A DNA stretch of 64,000 nt from Branchiostoma floridae (GCF_000003815.2 NC_049997.1:5530776-5594775); one strand, 5' to 3'; positions 22,720-34,440 are shown, numbered from the stretch's first letter. Numbers and translations are program-made. The notes: a model not told the origin generated them from the letters alone.

Positions 22720-22734
22720 TTAATGTCAGTTCTA

Positions 22735-25673
22735 GTTCACCTTTATTTGGGGGTAACATCCGTCAGCAGGGTATTTGGGGATAGTCAATGGGAGGTGGTT
22801 TCAAGTTGCAATATTTTGAAAATATTGCAGTTTGAAACCACTGTATGCCAACTTGATATCCATATATACCCTACTTGAAATACAACTGATTTAGGTTACC
22901 CTACGGATAAAAGTGAACTGATGTTATATGTTACATGAAACTGTTCTCATGGGCCTCATTGAAAACCAATGTCATGCCACTGACTGAATTAAACAGAAAT
23001 GAATGAATATGATCAGTCTTGTTCTGAATTACTTCAATAAACTCTCTGCTGTTGTCAGGATCAGTACTCTCTCTACCATTCACTTTCTAAGCGACATGGC
23101 AACTATAACTTACACTATGTGGGTAAGCAGGACTGAAAAGCTATAATGACCCCTGGTGACCTTACGTGGGACCACCCAACAAGATTAGCTGATTCCGTGG
23201 CATTTTCAATATTAAGCCTGAAGTTGTTAAAGAAAGGAACATAAGTATTTCTTAAGCTGATCTTCTGGTTGGAAAATTAGAAAGGGAAATATTTTGCTAC
23301 TCTAGTCTGACTTGACTGACTTTCTTATGCCCAATAATAATTTCTTTCCTGTTTCTCGCTCATGCACACTCCTGAGCGCTGTAGTGCATTCAGAAGCAGT
23401 AGATTTTAGTACCGACCCAAACATGAACTGATCTAAATCAAAACAATACTGAAACACTCACAGATCCTCAGATGACTTTCAGCAAGTCACAACCCCAGGA
23501 CTGTACCTCTGGTGCCGTAAAAACAACAGTCTGAAGGTGAAGAACGCTGTTTCAGTCTTCGCGCCATCAAAGGGGGAAGTCAAAGGTCACTAGACGAGTC
23601 CATCTGGAAGGGATGGAGACGACGAGGTAAACAAAAGCAGATGTTGTTAGTCTTTAAATTGAAGATGAATCCAACCAAAAAGTTGAAAGCTGTGAGATTT
23701 TAAGGTTCATTTAGATAAGAAAAATAGACAACAAGACGTGGTATCCAGCATTCGGTCCAGAGGCTGTCGTTTTCACAATTCTGTACTCTTAGCTTCTACT
23801 TGTATTTCAGTAACGTTAACGTTACAGTACATAGAGTGCCGCATCACTTTGGTAATTTTGCTAGACATCAATATGTAAATTTGCCATCAACAGACTTGGA
23901 ACAAATGTGGAATGTAATCACGTGCACTTAAGTTATTTTTTCAATTGAATAACAGGCCATAAAGTGCTTCCATTTGATGGCAGTTCAGCACCAAGGATAG
24001 TGTTGGTATTTCTGAACTGAGAAAACAAAGAAGGAAGAAAAACCTAAGAGATGGGAAATACTAGCTTGAACCTAACACAAACATTTTGGGAATAAAGAAG
24101 AAAATGTCTCTGTCCATATAAAACTATGGGTATTTTTTTAAATTTTGACCCAGTGAATATCCTCGGATTTGCTGTCTGATCTGGTAACAGAACCGTGTGT
24201 TATTTCCAAAATAGAAATATTTACCATTAAAACTACGGTTGAACCTAAAATCTATTAGCCAAGTTTTCAAACGGTCATTATATTGGGTACTTCCAAACGT
24301 TGTGATCATTGTGAGCCGGTGGGTGACAAGGGATACATATCAAACTAGAAAGGCCGACATTTGCTTAAGAGCAAATACAGCATATTTCAGCCATACCCCT
24401 TCCCATGCAACATTGGACTGTTCCAAATCACCCCTGCGCAAAAATGGAACATCCTCTTAACAGTACATTATCCCCCAAAGTGGACTGGTATTGTGAATTG
24501 ATTCCAGGTAAAAACAGAACTTGCTTCTATTTTTCAGAAAATGACAATAATCACACCTTCCATTCAGAAAATTTTCATCATGACTGAAAATTGTTGAATG
24601 ACTTCATGTAATGTCATTAACAATTTTCAGTACGATAACTAGGTGTAAGTTTAAAAAAGTATAAGCTCCTTGTGACGTGGGTACATTTATTATTGCAGTG
24701 AACTTTTTTTATTCAAGTAGGGCATACGATTTAATAATTATCAAGCAGGTGCAGGTACTGTAGGAGCGTTTGCTTTCTTCAAGCTGTAAAACTGTTAAAC
24801 TGTTTTACTTTGTATGCAATCAGCCATCGAGCCTATTCTTATTTTAGTTTAACAACTTCCTGCCAGACCCGGAAGATACGATTGAACCTTGTTCGAGGAT
24901 TTATTTTCGTCTGTCTGGTCAGTCTGTTCATACCCTGGCGCTGAGAGTGTTTTATTGGGCTGAAACTCTGGCAGTTTAAAGTTACTTACAATTTAAATGT
25001 TCAAGGTTTATGTCAAACAACAACAGCACTAGGAAATGTGGCCACTATAGACAGGTGGTCACTATAGAGAAAATGCTGATCTATTGACTAGGAGCCATAC
25101 GTTACACATGATCATTAATCATATAAACATTGCACAGGTAAGCCAATTGTTTAGATGTACAATTAAGTTCGTATAATTCTGAAGAGAAATATTGATGAGA
25201 AAATAATCATTCTCGCCACTGTCTAACTTATAATTACGTATCAAAACTAAACAAAGATTTTCTAACTAACGCACCTTTCACTGCATGAAAACCGCTTTTT
25301 AAGCTCTCTTAAAGTGTGCTTAAGGGTGCCGTATTGGCATTCTTTAAGTTACTTTACGCAATGCTTACGCCTTTTTCGCCGACTTCATCAAAGGACCGCC
25401 GGCTATCAATCAAACACGGCTGTTGATTAGACTTAGAGTTTCAAACAGTCATGTGCTGTGTGCCAGTTGACAGCGAACTTCATGCTACGTGATGTTTTAC
25501 ATTGCTTGGACCTTCTTTCCTACAGCGGTGCTTCTACAAAATATTTAGACTGTAACACTGAGTCCCACATGTTTTATAGAATAGAATTTGACGCAGAACA
25601 GCGTTTTTTGCTGGGTATTTTTCTTGAAACATATTCGTGGGAATATCAGCGAGGCGGCGACGTAGGGATATCA
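22735..25673. other. Intergenic region after paralogue A
   Basis: No convincing gene. About 22735-24600 aligns with 52130-53780 downstream of paralogue B (for example AGTACTCTCTCTA, TATGTGGGTAAGCAGGACTGAAAAGCTAT, AACGTTAACGTTACAGTACATAGAGTGCCGCATCAC), showing the duplicated unit extends here. A GTAAGCAGG donor-like site recurs in both copies. The interval 24600-25673 has no visible match or element. Confidence 0.45.
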
Positions 25674-27000
25674 GACCGTCAACAAAAGTCGCACGGCGGC
25701 TAACGGCGCATCGAAGATACTAGCGCTATAAATAAGCGCTTCAACTAAGGATGGCAACCCGTACAATATTTTTGTATACTGTTGAGCTAAGTAAAGTTTG
25801 TTGTTTATGAGGTTTTAGTTGTCTTTGAAGCTTTGACCCGAAATATTTTAAAGTCAAACTGCTGAAGAGAAGTAAGTGACTGCTACGATTATCGTAGATA
25901 TGGCCCTAAAAAAACTGATAAAAGAAGCCTTCTCAATAGTCTAAAATGCAAGAGCTTCCGGGGGGGCTTCGCCCACCTGGGTCCCCCCCCACAGTGGCCC
26001 TGCCCCTGGACCCCGCCAGGGACATTCGGCGGCCCCCGGACCCCTGTCCGACGCTTTGAAAAAATCCTGGCGAGAAGTCTGTACGGCCTGAGTCTTCAAA
26101 TTAACGTATTGTGTGGTCCCGCTTATGAATATTAATTAGCCTTCGCTTTCCTCTTCGCTGATTGGCTGAACCATTAATTGAATTAACTCTTCCTGCCGGC
26201 TAGACGCAGGTGCAGATGTCGGCTCTGTGGGGTGAACGTCCGAAAGGTCATGGCATGGAGAACAAAAGAAAACCAATTTCCCCTAAAAAAGTGCTGTAAT
26301 TAAGCCTTTTACAGTACTTTATGCCAAAAATTTTACTTGGATCATTTTACCAACTATCTTATGCCTATCTATACCAAATGTTACTCATACCAGGGTACAG
26401 GGGTGCAAAATATACCGTTATAAGACCGTCAACAACAGTCGCACGGAGCTAACAGCGCAGCGAAAATACCATCGCTAGCGTTTCAACTTCGGATAACAAG
26501 TTATAAGTACTGTTGAACTCAGTAACGTTAAAGTTTGTTTTTAGTTGCCTTTGACGGTTTGACCTGAAATAGTGTTACGCTAAACTCCTGAAGAGAAGTT
26601 AAGTGACTGCTGCGATTATCATAGATATGCCCCTAAGAACTGATACAATATAAAGCCTTCTGAATAGTGTAAAATGCGAGAGCCTTAGGCGGGCTTCGCT
26701 CCCCCTGGCGGGAACACTGCTATATACGGGATCATGAGGCCCCGCTTATGAATATTAATTAGCCTTTGGCCTCCTCTTCGCTGATTGGCTAGGTCTTTGA
26801 TTCAATTAACTCTCCGGCTGACGCGCACAGGTGTGGCTCTGTGCGGGGTCACGGAAGGTCACGTCAGGAGGCCAAAGGAAAACAAATTTCCCCTCAGAAA
26901 AGTGCCAAAATTAATCATTTTAAAGTTGTTTATGTCAAAAATTTGACTTGAATCTTGTTACCAAGTATCTAATGCCTATCTATACCAAATTTCAGGTCAT
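25674..27000 (+). repeat. Tandem duplication with 751-bp spacing
   Basis: GACCGTCAACAAAAGTCGCACGG at 25674 recurs at 26425 as GACCGTCAACAACAGTCGCACGG. Collinear blocks follow in both (TGACTGCT.CGATTATC.TAGATATG, a G/C-rich CGGGCTTCGC block, TTATGAATATTAATTAGCC). The first copy has a longer GC-rich insert near 25950-26060. No coding capacity seen. Confidence 0.7.
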
Positions 27001-27006
27001 TTAATT

Positions 27007-27525
27007 GTAATACCAGGGTACAGGAGCCAAAAGTGTCCTTTTTTGGTCAAAAATTGCAAAAATAAGCATTTTGTTGCACTGTACACCAAAAGTGTTATTG
27101 AATTTATATGAAGGTATTATCAAGGCACATCTCTGTCAAATTTCAGCTCATTTGGTTGTAATACCAGGGTACAGGGGCCAAAAGTGTCCTTTTTTTGTCA
27201 AAAATTGGTCGAAAAATCGCAAAAATAAGCATTTTGTTGTACTGTATACCAAAAGTGTTATTGAATTTATATGGGGGCATTATCAAGGCACATCTCTGTC
27301 AAATTTCAGCTCATTTGGTTGTAATACCAGGGTACAGGGGCCAAAAGTGTCCTTTTTTGGTCAAAAATTGGTCAAAAAATCGCAAAAATAAGCATTTTGT
27401 TGTACTGTACACCAAAAGTGTTATCGAATTTATATGGGGGCATTATCAAGGCACATCTCTGTCAAATTTCAGCTCATTTGGTTGTAATACCAGGGTACAG
27501 GGGCCAAAATATACAGTTTTGGTCT
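27007..27525 (+). repeat. ~163-bp tandem repeat, about 3.3 copies
   Basis: GTAATACCAGGGTACAGG recurs at 27007, 27158, 27321 and 27484. Units contain CACCAAAAGTGTTATTGAATTTATATG and CACATCTCTGTCAAATTTCAGCTCATTTGG. The overlapping open frames here are by-products of the repeat. The stretch 27526-28050 ends in GGTCATTCGGTCCAGGAACGGCGGAGATG, a dispersed-repeat terminus, and has no gene. Confidence 0.8.
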
Positions 27526-28051
27526 AAAATTGACCAAAAAAATCTCAATAAAATCATTTTAGAGGCAGATATGAAAAAACGGAGAAAAAAGCATCAAGGT
27601 ATTGGCCCATTCTACCCCTGTGCCAAATTTCAGGTCATTCGGTCCAGGAACGGCGGAGATGAATCACTTTGAAGATTTGACAGGAGAAAGAAAGAAGAAA
27701 GAAACATTTCGAATACAATATATTTCACCATACTATGTATGGCTGAAATATAATTACTTCATTGAGAAAACAAGATTTTATATGGATCAAAAGCGACTTC
27801 TATTAATCCATGTCAGTACTGCAGCAAGGGTTTACACTTGCTGCAATAATATCTCAGTTCGCTAGATGTCATCCTTGTTCTACCATGTACACCAATGACT
27901 GAAGCAACATCACTGTCTCTTGGAGCAGACGGATATTGATCAGAACGGAAATTTTAAAGGCTACTGAAGAATACGGAGTAGAGAATAACATGAGCTACGG
28001 TAAGAAATTGTGCAATTGTTTCTGTTTTCTAAGCTAAAAGTACGTATTTGT

Positions 28052-28274
28052 TAGCCTCTACCATGCTCCTGTGATCGGTGGTCTAATAGTAGAAACTGGA
28101 CAAATAGAGTCAATAGTTACGCTAGGGGAGTTGGTCGGCCAGAGGACTCATTTCTCTTCTCGCGTATTGAGGAAATTAGTCCTCTGGCCGGTCGACTCCC
28201 CTAGCGTACTAGTGACGCCTATTTGTCCAATTTCTACTGTAACACCTCTGATCTGCGAAGCCTGGTAGAGGCTA
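28052..28274. mobile_element. 223-bp foldback element with 9-bp imperfect target duplication
   Basis: The ends TAGCCTCTACCA and TGGTAGAGGCTA are inverted. The core pairs ACGCTAGGGGAGT..GGTCGGCCAGAGGACT with AGTCCTCTGGCCGGTCGACTCCCCTAGCGT. CGTATTTGT (28043-28051) and CGTATCTGT (28275-28283) flank it, differing at one base. Confidence 0.8.
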
Positions 28275-28414
28275 CGTATCTGTGAACATGATCTCATGTA
28301 GCTACAAAACCCTTTCTGTTATTGTCTGTGACCCCACAATACTCACAATGAAGTGTTTCTCAATGTGTATTAAATCTATGTATATAATCACAAAAGCATA
28401 CAAATACAATCAAG

Positions 28415-29770
28415 GTCTTTATTCATTGTGATACAGTATTATATGGTTGCACTCCGGGCTCCGGGTAACCTCCATGATGAAACAACATGATAGCAAAGAT
28501 AGAGTAGTAATAAAGAAGTAGAGAAATAAAGATACATCGAAATCAAATTATACAGCCTACAATATTTGACAAAAGCTATATTGTGAAATATACGTCCCAA
28601 TTCCCAACTTTCAACAACAGAAGTTTTGAATCATTGTTTTGAAACGCCGAGTATAAAATTTGACAATTCATCAATATTTACAAGAAAATACAGGTCTGCA
28701 ACCTTAGACATCAAAATTAAACATCGCCGTTGAAACCTGTAACGACAAAGGTTCAATCTCTCGTCGGGTTCAAGCGTTGATTTTGTAAAACACTAAAATA
28801 TTGGATTATCTCATTGCATAAATACCCAATACCAATCATCCGTGAAATCTTTAAATCATAGGATTTACATTGATTTACCATACAGAGCAACAGAGTCACC
28901 CTATGATCTATGTATTGTCACGGTGGACGGATGACACTACATCTTGTACGTCTGTATTGTTATGTACTGAATAAGTATAAACTATGCATGGTAACGTCGG
29001 TACGTCAATGAAACTGGGTGATAAATGTGTCCAAACAGCTTAGTGAAATATCTACCAGTTAAAACACCATCACAACAACCCATACACATGGAAAATGTTG
29101 AAAAAGTATTACGGGAGGTTTTCTATCTTTCCTTGTCCAGCAAGAGTTCAGTCCTATATACAAGGTAAGATGTGATTTTATTTACAATGTTTCTTGTCTA
29201 TGACGGTGATCTGTTGTTGAAAGATAGGAGTTAAACAAGTCTAGTGTACGTCTCTAGAAGTCTATGTGCCCTGTAAACAATACATTAAGAGGAGTTTCGA
29301 GTTCAGATTATAGCTGGTCATCATCAGCGCTGTGGTGGCGTTTGGAGACGACTCGTCCACGTTTCTTCTCGGAACGAGGATCAGCTGGTCATCATCAGCG
29401 CTGTGATGGCGTTTGGAGACGACTCGTCCACGTTTCTTCTCGGAACGAGGATCAGCTGGTCATCATCAGCGCTGTGGTGGCGTTTGGAGACGACTCGTCC
29501 ACGTTTCTTCTCGGAACGAGGATCAGCTGGTCATCATCTGCGCTGTGGTGGCGTTTGGAGACGACTCGGCCACGTTTCTTCTCGGAACGAGGATCATCTG
29601 GTCATCATCAGGGCTGTGGCCGGGCGTTTGGAGACGACTCGTCCACGTTTCTTCTCGGAACGAGGATCAGCTGGTCACCATCAGCGCTGTGGTGGCGTTT
29701 GGAGACGACTCGTCCACGTTTCTTCTCGGAACGAGGATCAGCTGGTCATCATCTGTGTAATGCGGAACAC
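28415..29770 (-). other. Possible terminal exon and 3' UTR of a minus-strand gene
   Basis: Read on the minus strand, sequence before ATG-TAT-TGT-TTA-CAG-GGC-ACA-TAG (ending 29264) stays open and matches the same tail in the paralogue B unit (55570-55700), where it reads PRRNVDESSPNATTVLMMTS before the same LMYCLQGT end. A minus-strand polyadenylation-like AATAAAG lies near 28420. Protein not recognised. In this copy the coding part is disrupted by a 71-bp repeat whose length is not a multiple of three, so it may no longer be functional. Confidence 0.3.
29312..29756. repeat. 71-bp tandem repeat, ~6 copies
   Basis: Units start with AGCTGGTCATCATCAGCGCTG and end in GTTTCTTCTCGGAACGAGGATC; the phase marker GGAACGAG falls at 29371, 29442, 29513, 29584, 29657 and 29728, so one unit is 73 bp. 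The paralogue B unit (55611-55674) has a single copy, so expansion happened in the A-side unit. The plus-strand open frames in this stretch are repeat artefacts. Confidence 0.9.
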
Positions 29771-29977
29771 ACGTCAAACTTATACCATGACTCCTTGTGG
29801 ATATTTTTAAATTAATAAAAGAAACATTTGTGATCATATACAATGTACTTTATACGTTTAAGTTTATCCGTCACTTCATTCTATCAGCTATGGAGAAGAA
29901 AGGAAAGGGTACTTGTTACATCACCAAGGTATGAGTGATTCAATAAAGAAATTCTTGAGAAATCTTAAGATACTTAC

Positions 29978-30023
29978 CAGAACTCGCGCCACGGAGGCGA
30001 GCAGGGCGTCTTCAGATGTGTTC
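29978..30023 (-). CDS. Candidate 46-nt internal exon of a minus-strand gene
   Basis: On the minus strand a T-rich tract ending TTTACTCCAG is followed by 46 nt and a strong donor CTG/GTAAGTA. One frame is open and reads NTSEDALLASVARVL. No counterpart was found in the paralogue B unit. It could be an upstream exon of the terminal exon at 28415-29770. Product unknown. Confidence 0.3.
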
Positions 30024-30228
30024 CTGGAGTAAACAAACAAAGAAACAAACATTGATGAGACAGGTTTACGCTCAGTCAGAGTTAAGGGAAAATCTGATAA
30101 CGGTAAAAAAAGGCTTCAAACATCTGCTTGGGGGTAAAAGTAAATTGAGTCTGAGTAGAAAAGTACATCTACGCTAATTACTAAGCATATCTTCGGAGGC
30201 TAAACCTTTACGTTTTCCTAGCTGCCAA

Positions 30229-31540
30229 TTTCCAGGAAGACGCCTTCATCACAGCAGACTGCATCAACGACCAGTGCAGCTTCTACGAGATCATTGTATT
30301 TTTGTATGATCATACAGGGTTTTTGACATACATATATAGACTATCACTGGCTTCTTGAGAATCTAAGAGGGATATTTGATTTTCTTTCTTGATGTTAAGA
30401 AGGATCCCCAGTCACCGAACCGTGAGGAGAGGTTCCGGTGGCGAGACGCCTTCATCATCGCGTACTGCATCAACGATCAGTGCAGCTTCTACGAGACAAT
30501 TGAATTTTTCTTATGATCATTAGAGTTTTTGACATACATGTATAGACTATCTGATTCACTGGCTTCTCGAGAATCTAAGAGGGATATTTGATTTTCTTTC
30601 TTGATGTTAAGGAGGACCCCAGTCGCCGAACCTTGAGGAAAAGATCCGGTGGGGGGACGCCTTCATCATCGCGTACTGTATCGACGATCAGTGCAGCATC
30701 TACGAGATCATTGTATTTTTGTATGATCATACAGGGTTTTTGACATACATATATAGACTATCACTGGCTTCCCGAGAATCTAAGAGGGATATTTGATTTT
30801 CTTTCTTGATGTTAAGGAGGACCCAGTCACCGATCCGTGAGGAGAAGATCCGGTGCCATCATCATCGCGTACTGTATCAACGACCAGTGCAACTTCGACG
30901 AGAGCAATGTATTTTTCTTATGATCATTAGGGATTTTGACATCCATGTATAGACTATCAATGGTTTCTCGAGAATTTAAGAGGGATATTTGATTTTCTTT
31001 CTTGGTGTTAAGGAGGACCCCCAGTCGACGAATCTTGAGAAGATCCGGTGGGGGGACGCCTTTATCATCGTGCACTGCATCAACGACCAGTGCAGCTTCT
31101 ACGAGATCACTGTATTTTTCTTATGATCATTAGAGTTTTTGCCATACATGTATAGACTATCTGATTCACTGGCTTCTCAAGAATCTAAGAGGGATGTTTG
31201 ATTTTCTTTCTTGATGTTAAGGAGGATCCCCAGTCGCCGAACCGTGAGGAGAAGATGCGGTGAGGAGACGCCTTCATCATCGCGTACTGTATCAACGACC
31301 AGTGCAGCTTCTACGAGATCACTGTATTTTTTATGATCATTAGGGTTTTTGACATACATGTAAAGACTATCACTGGCTTCTCGAGAATCTAAGAGGGATA
31401 TTTTATTTTCCTTCTTGATGTTAAGGAGGATCCCCAGTCGCCGAAACTTGAGGAGAAGATCCGTTGGGGGGACGCGTTCATCATCGCGTAATGTATCAAC
31501 GACCAGTGCAGCTTCGACGAGATCATGCGCTTCAAGTTCC
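30229..31540 (+). repeat. ~207-bp tandem array copying the head of a Ras-like exon
   Basis: Seven units repeat an intron tail (TTTGATTTTCTTTCTTGATGTTAAG) plus the first ~90 nt of an exon encoding EDPQSP..EEKIRWGDAFIIA and CINDQCSFYEI. Exon-head markers (GACGCCTTCATCATCGCG) fall near 30239, 30448, 30655, 30857, 31054, 31267 and 31470. Only the last unit continues into the complete exon. Several units carry frame-changing losses (for example GGACCCCAG for GGATCCCCAG near 30617). Confidence 0.85.
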
Positions 31541-31863
31541 TCATCAACCACACCAAGGGCTCGTCCGCGCACGCGCCGGAGGTGCACGTCATGGTGGTGG
31601 GCAACAAACGGGACCTCGAACTGGACAGTATGGTCAAGACTTCCGAGGGAGAGAAGATCGCCACCGCGCTTGGTTGCATGTTTCTGAAAAACCCCGCGAA
31701 GGAGTCTCATGAGGAAGTTAGAACTATGTTTGAGAAGTTGTACAAGAGGTTTAAGGCTTGTAAAGCGTTGAAACTGTCGCCCACTGCGAGTAGGAAGGTG
31801 ATGGACAAAGTTAGCATGTTTTCCTCCGGGTTAGGGAACCACGGCCGCCCGCTCAACAGATAG
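31426..31863 (+). pseudogene. RERG/RASL-like small GTPase, terminal exon (disrupted)
   Basis: The acceptor TTCTTGATGTTAAG precedes an exon in the frame EDPQSPKLEEKIRWGDAFIIA. An in-frame TAA at 31489-31491 replaces the Tyr codon kept in other units. The frame resumes with DQCSFDEIMRFKFLINHTKG, VMVVGNKRDLE (the G4 NKxD base-specificity motif), and GEKIATALGCMFLKNPAKES (G5 region). It ends in a basic tail with KVMDKVSMFSSG and a TAG at 31861-31863. The intron position just before ED matches RERG-type Ras genes. No P-loop (G1) or switch I exon was found upstream, so with the stop this looks like a pseudogene. The family is Ras-like; the precise subfamily is a judgement. Confidence 0.75.
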
Positions 31864-32160
31864 CAGAGCTTCGCAACGGACAGTAAGGAGATACGAATAT
31901 ATAGAAGTATATATAGAAGGAGAACATAGACGGATTGATAACCTTTTGTATGAAATATACCTTTTGTTGTACTAAGGTCCTGAGCGAGTATGAATACATA
32001 CCTTGCATATTTGTCCAAAGCTTTTGACCGAACATAAAATACGGGAAACGTGTTGTATATAAAACACTACGTGATTCTGATAACGACCTTACTGAAGTCC
32101 TGTGGAATGTACATTCAATGTATATTAAACATTTATTCAAGAATATTTGGTAGAATTTCA
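31864..32160 (+). other. 3' UTR-like sequence of the Ras-like gene
   Basis: CAGAGCTTCGCAACGGACAGTA.GGAGATA and the following ~250 nt recur at 56127-56400 in the paralogue B unit, including a CAAAGCTTTTG block and CATTCAATGTATATTAAAC-like end. Conservation beyond the stop supports an ancestral transcript in both units. Confidence 0.5.
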
Positions 32161-32272
32161 CTCTGTTATCGTTTACACCTTATTCATTAGTGACATTTGC
32201 TCGTGGCGCTGTGTGGTAGTGAAGAAACAAAAGACAAGGGGATCTGGATAAACCTCGCAATATAGCAAGGGA

Positions 32273-32302
32273 ACTACTACTAGTACTAGTACTACTACTA
32301 CT
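32273..32302. repeat. (ACT)n microsatellite
   Basis: Short run of ACT/AGT trinucleotides. Confidence 0.8.
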
Positions 32303-32439
32303 AAGAGTTCAGAGACCTCATATCTCCATGAAATAGTCCGATTATGTAAAGTACTATCACATTTACATAATCTATGCTTACTTATGTACACCTTTAAATA
32401 ACTTATGCCGATCCCAATGTTAATTGTCCAACAATATAC

Positions 32440-33535
32440 CATTGAGAAGAATTATAGCACTTTTATATTAATTATGCAAAGTAGGGTCTAACTTGCATAA
32501 TTGTTATCTGTTAATGTTACACCAGCCACAAAGTACATATATTACAGGTATTGGAGTCGTATAATGGATAATGGAAACACTGCAAAATTTAATATAGATT
32601 TCATTAATTATGCAAATTAAGTGCCAGTTTGCTTAATCTGCATTTTAGGATCTACATCTCTGTCAAAGCTACCTACATACAAAATATCATCTAAATTTGT
32701 CGCTCCCTTGTTCAGTTATCCTCCTAAAATTTTGAAAAAAAACGCCCCTGCCGTTCCAGAGCAACCTGCTAAGGGACCCAAACATGCACCACCTATTCCT
32801 TACGTCATAAGCTATCTGCCACCAAAAAATCAAAACCACAGCACATCCAGTTCAAAAGATACAAAAAACTATTTTTGCTGCAGTACCAAGGTCACATACC
32901 AGGGGGCCCAAGATTGACCTTGACCTTTGTCTTCCTAATACCTACTTAGTACATAACAAATATCATCGTAATCCATCTAGAGGTTCTTGAGTTATGCTGA
33001 CCACTAGGGCTGGGTATCGGTACAGTATACCGGTACAAAACCGGTTTTTCTTATTGGACCGGTCCAGAAAAACCGGACCTGAAAAAATTAGGTGGACAGA
33101 ATGCTGGACCGATTAGAAAATTAACATATTCTTTTATCAGGCATTCACACGTTTTGGCGCTTGCAGTTGGAAGAAAATGATAAGAGTGAAGTAGAGTAGA
33201 GTTTATAGCAATTTCTACCAAAGTTTACAATCAATCGTACAGGTGCAGTTAGCGTTGTAGGATTTTAAAACGCCAGTGTAAGTCTAATACTCCACCAAAC
33301 AGATTTCTTTGTAGTGAAATGGACCATTGGTATGAGTCATACTGAATCAGGTCCAGGTTCAGGTCCGGACCTGGACCTGATCCTTTGGACCTGAACCGGA
33401 CCTGGACCTGAATTTTCTGTACCGGTACCCAGCCCTACTGACCACAAATATCCGGAAACACAAACACACACACAGACACTCCCAAAACTAACGTTATATC
33501 TCCATTTTTCGTGGAGATAAATATGACAAGGGAGC
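32440..33535 (-). repeat. Dispersed hairpin-ended repeat, minus orientation, split by a hAT element
   Basis: Inverse of the family at 34727-38445: octamer-like ATTATGCAAA and TTGCATAATT blocks on the left, and an ACACACACAGACACTCCC...TAACGTTATATCTCC...GTGGAGATAAATATGAC hairpin end on the right. The hAT-type element at 33005-33437 is inserted in it. Confidence 0.55.
33005..33437. mobile_element. hAT-type MITE, 433 bp
   Basis: The terminal inverted repeats begin TAGGGCTGGGTA.CGGTAC. A perfect 8-bp target duplication CTGACCAC lies at 32997-33004 and 33438-33445. An internal dyad of GGACCTGGACCTG motifs is present. 8-bp duplications with TAGGGCTGGG-like ends are the hAT signature. No transposase. 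Confidence 0.9.
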
Positions 33536-33539
33536 TAAG

Positions 33540-34440
33540 GCGGAAAGAAACCTACAATTTCATTCAAGTAAATCATTTGCTTAGAAGTTATCTCAGTTCA
33601 CAACTTCGATGAACAAAGATTAGACAGGTACACATGTAGATAAAATGTTCCCCCCCCCCTCCGGCGATTCTTTGTGGTATGTCCCAAAAATGTTGTCCCG
33701 TAAACGCTATTTTGAACAGGTGTATGTAAGAGGGTCTACGATTGGTGCGACCTCTTAAAATGTATGCTGACTAACGTAACATTTTGAAGTTCTCAAACAT
33801 ATGATGAGTACTATTAATTATATACAGAAATACCTTCTACACTTGACACATGCAACCATGCAATCAGATGGACAAAAACTTTCATGAGAAGATCGGCCAA
33901 TGAGAAGGAGCGTAACAAGTGTCCTTTTCAACGCGCACTTTGACCTTAGCCAGGTACACGACCATAGATACCTGTTATAACCATGGACGAGGACGCCGCA
34001 CAGTTTTGTGTGTAACTCAGGTAAGTCGGCCATTGGATTCTTTCAATTGTTACCACCTAAGAGATTATGGTCTTGGGTCTACAACAAAATGAAAAGTTGT
34101 TAACTTTGTCAAGTTGTAACCTTTTACAACCGCTATCAAATTATATTTTGCTTCCGGGTACGGAAATTTTCGAACTATACTAGTACTGTAGAAATCGCAT
34201 AAACACCTTATTATGATAGTCTTATCCTCAAAACGATTTTCATAACCATCTGAAGAACTGTATATTTGTATGTTGTGGACCAAACTAGCCCTAGCCTCAC
34301 GCGTCTTCGTGCTAAAAGGAAGCCTTACCAATGTGTATCGTGGCCATACATCACTTCCGCATTTGTCGTCTTGCTCATAAATATTGTTTTTCTCACCAGC
34401 AGCTGCGACTTCAAGACAGCGCAACAACTAACAGATAAAC
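33540..34440 (+). promoter_or_regulatory. Conserved promoter/5' leader of paralogue B
   Basis: About 900 bp aligns with 56980-57930 upstream of paralogue C: GGAAAGAAAC.TACAA, GATGAACAAAGAT.AGACAGGTA, a C-tract, CTTTGTGGTATGTCCCA, and a block with a CCAAT box (GG/CGACCAATGAGAAGGAGCGTAACAAGTGTCC; CCAATG near 33898). The segment TTTTCTCACCAG..GCTGCGACTTCAAGACA just before the ATG resembles a splice acceptor, so an untranslated exon may lie further up. Conservation against a background of diverged flanks supports regulatory function. Confidence 0.55.

Noticed and set aside
29264-29815. 183-codon plus-strand frame rich in RRLVHVSSRNEDQL repeats
   Set aside because: It is generated by the 71-bp repeat, which is open in several frames, and the single-unit B copy does not support a plus-strand gene.
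31177-31710. Minus-strand 177-codon frame over the Ras-like exon
   Set aside because: Antisense shadow of the Ras-like exon and its tandem copies; the plus-strand frame has the NKRD motif and the family pattern.
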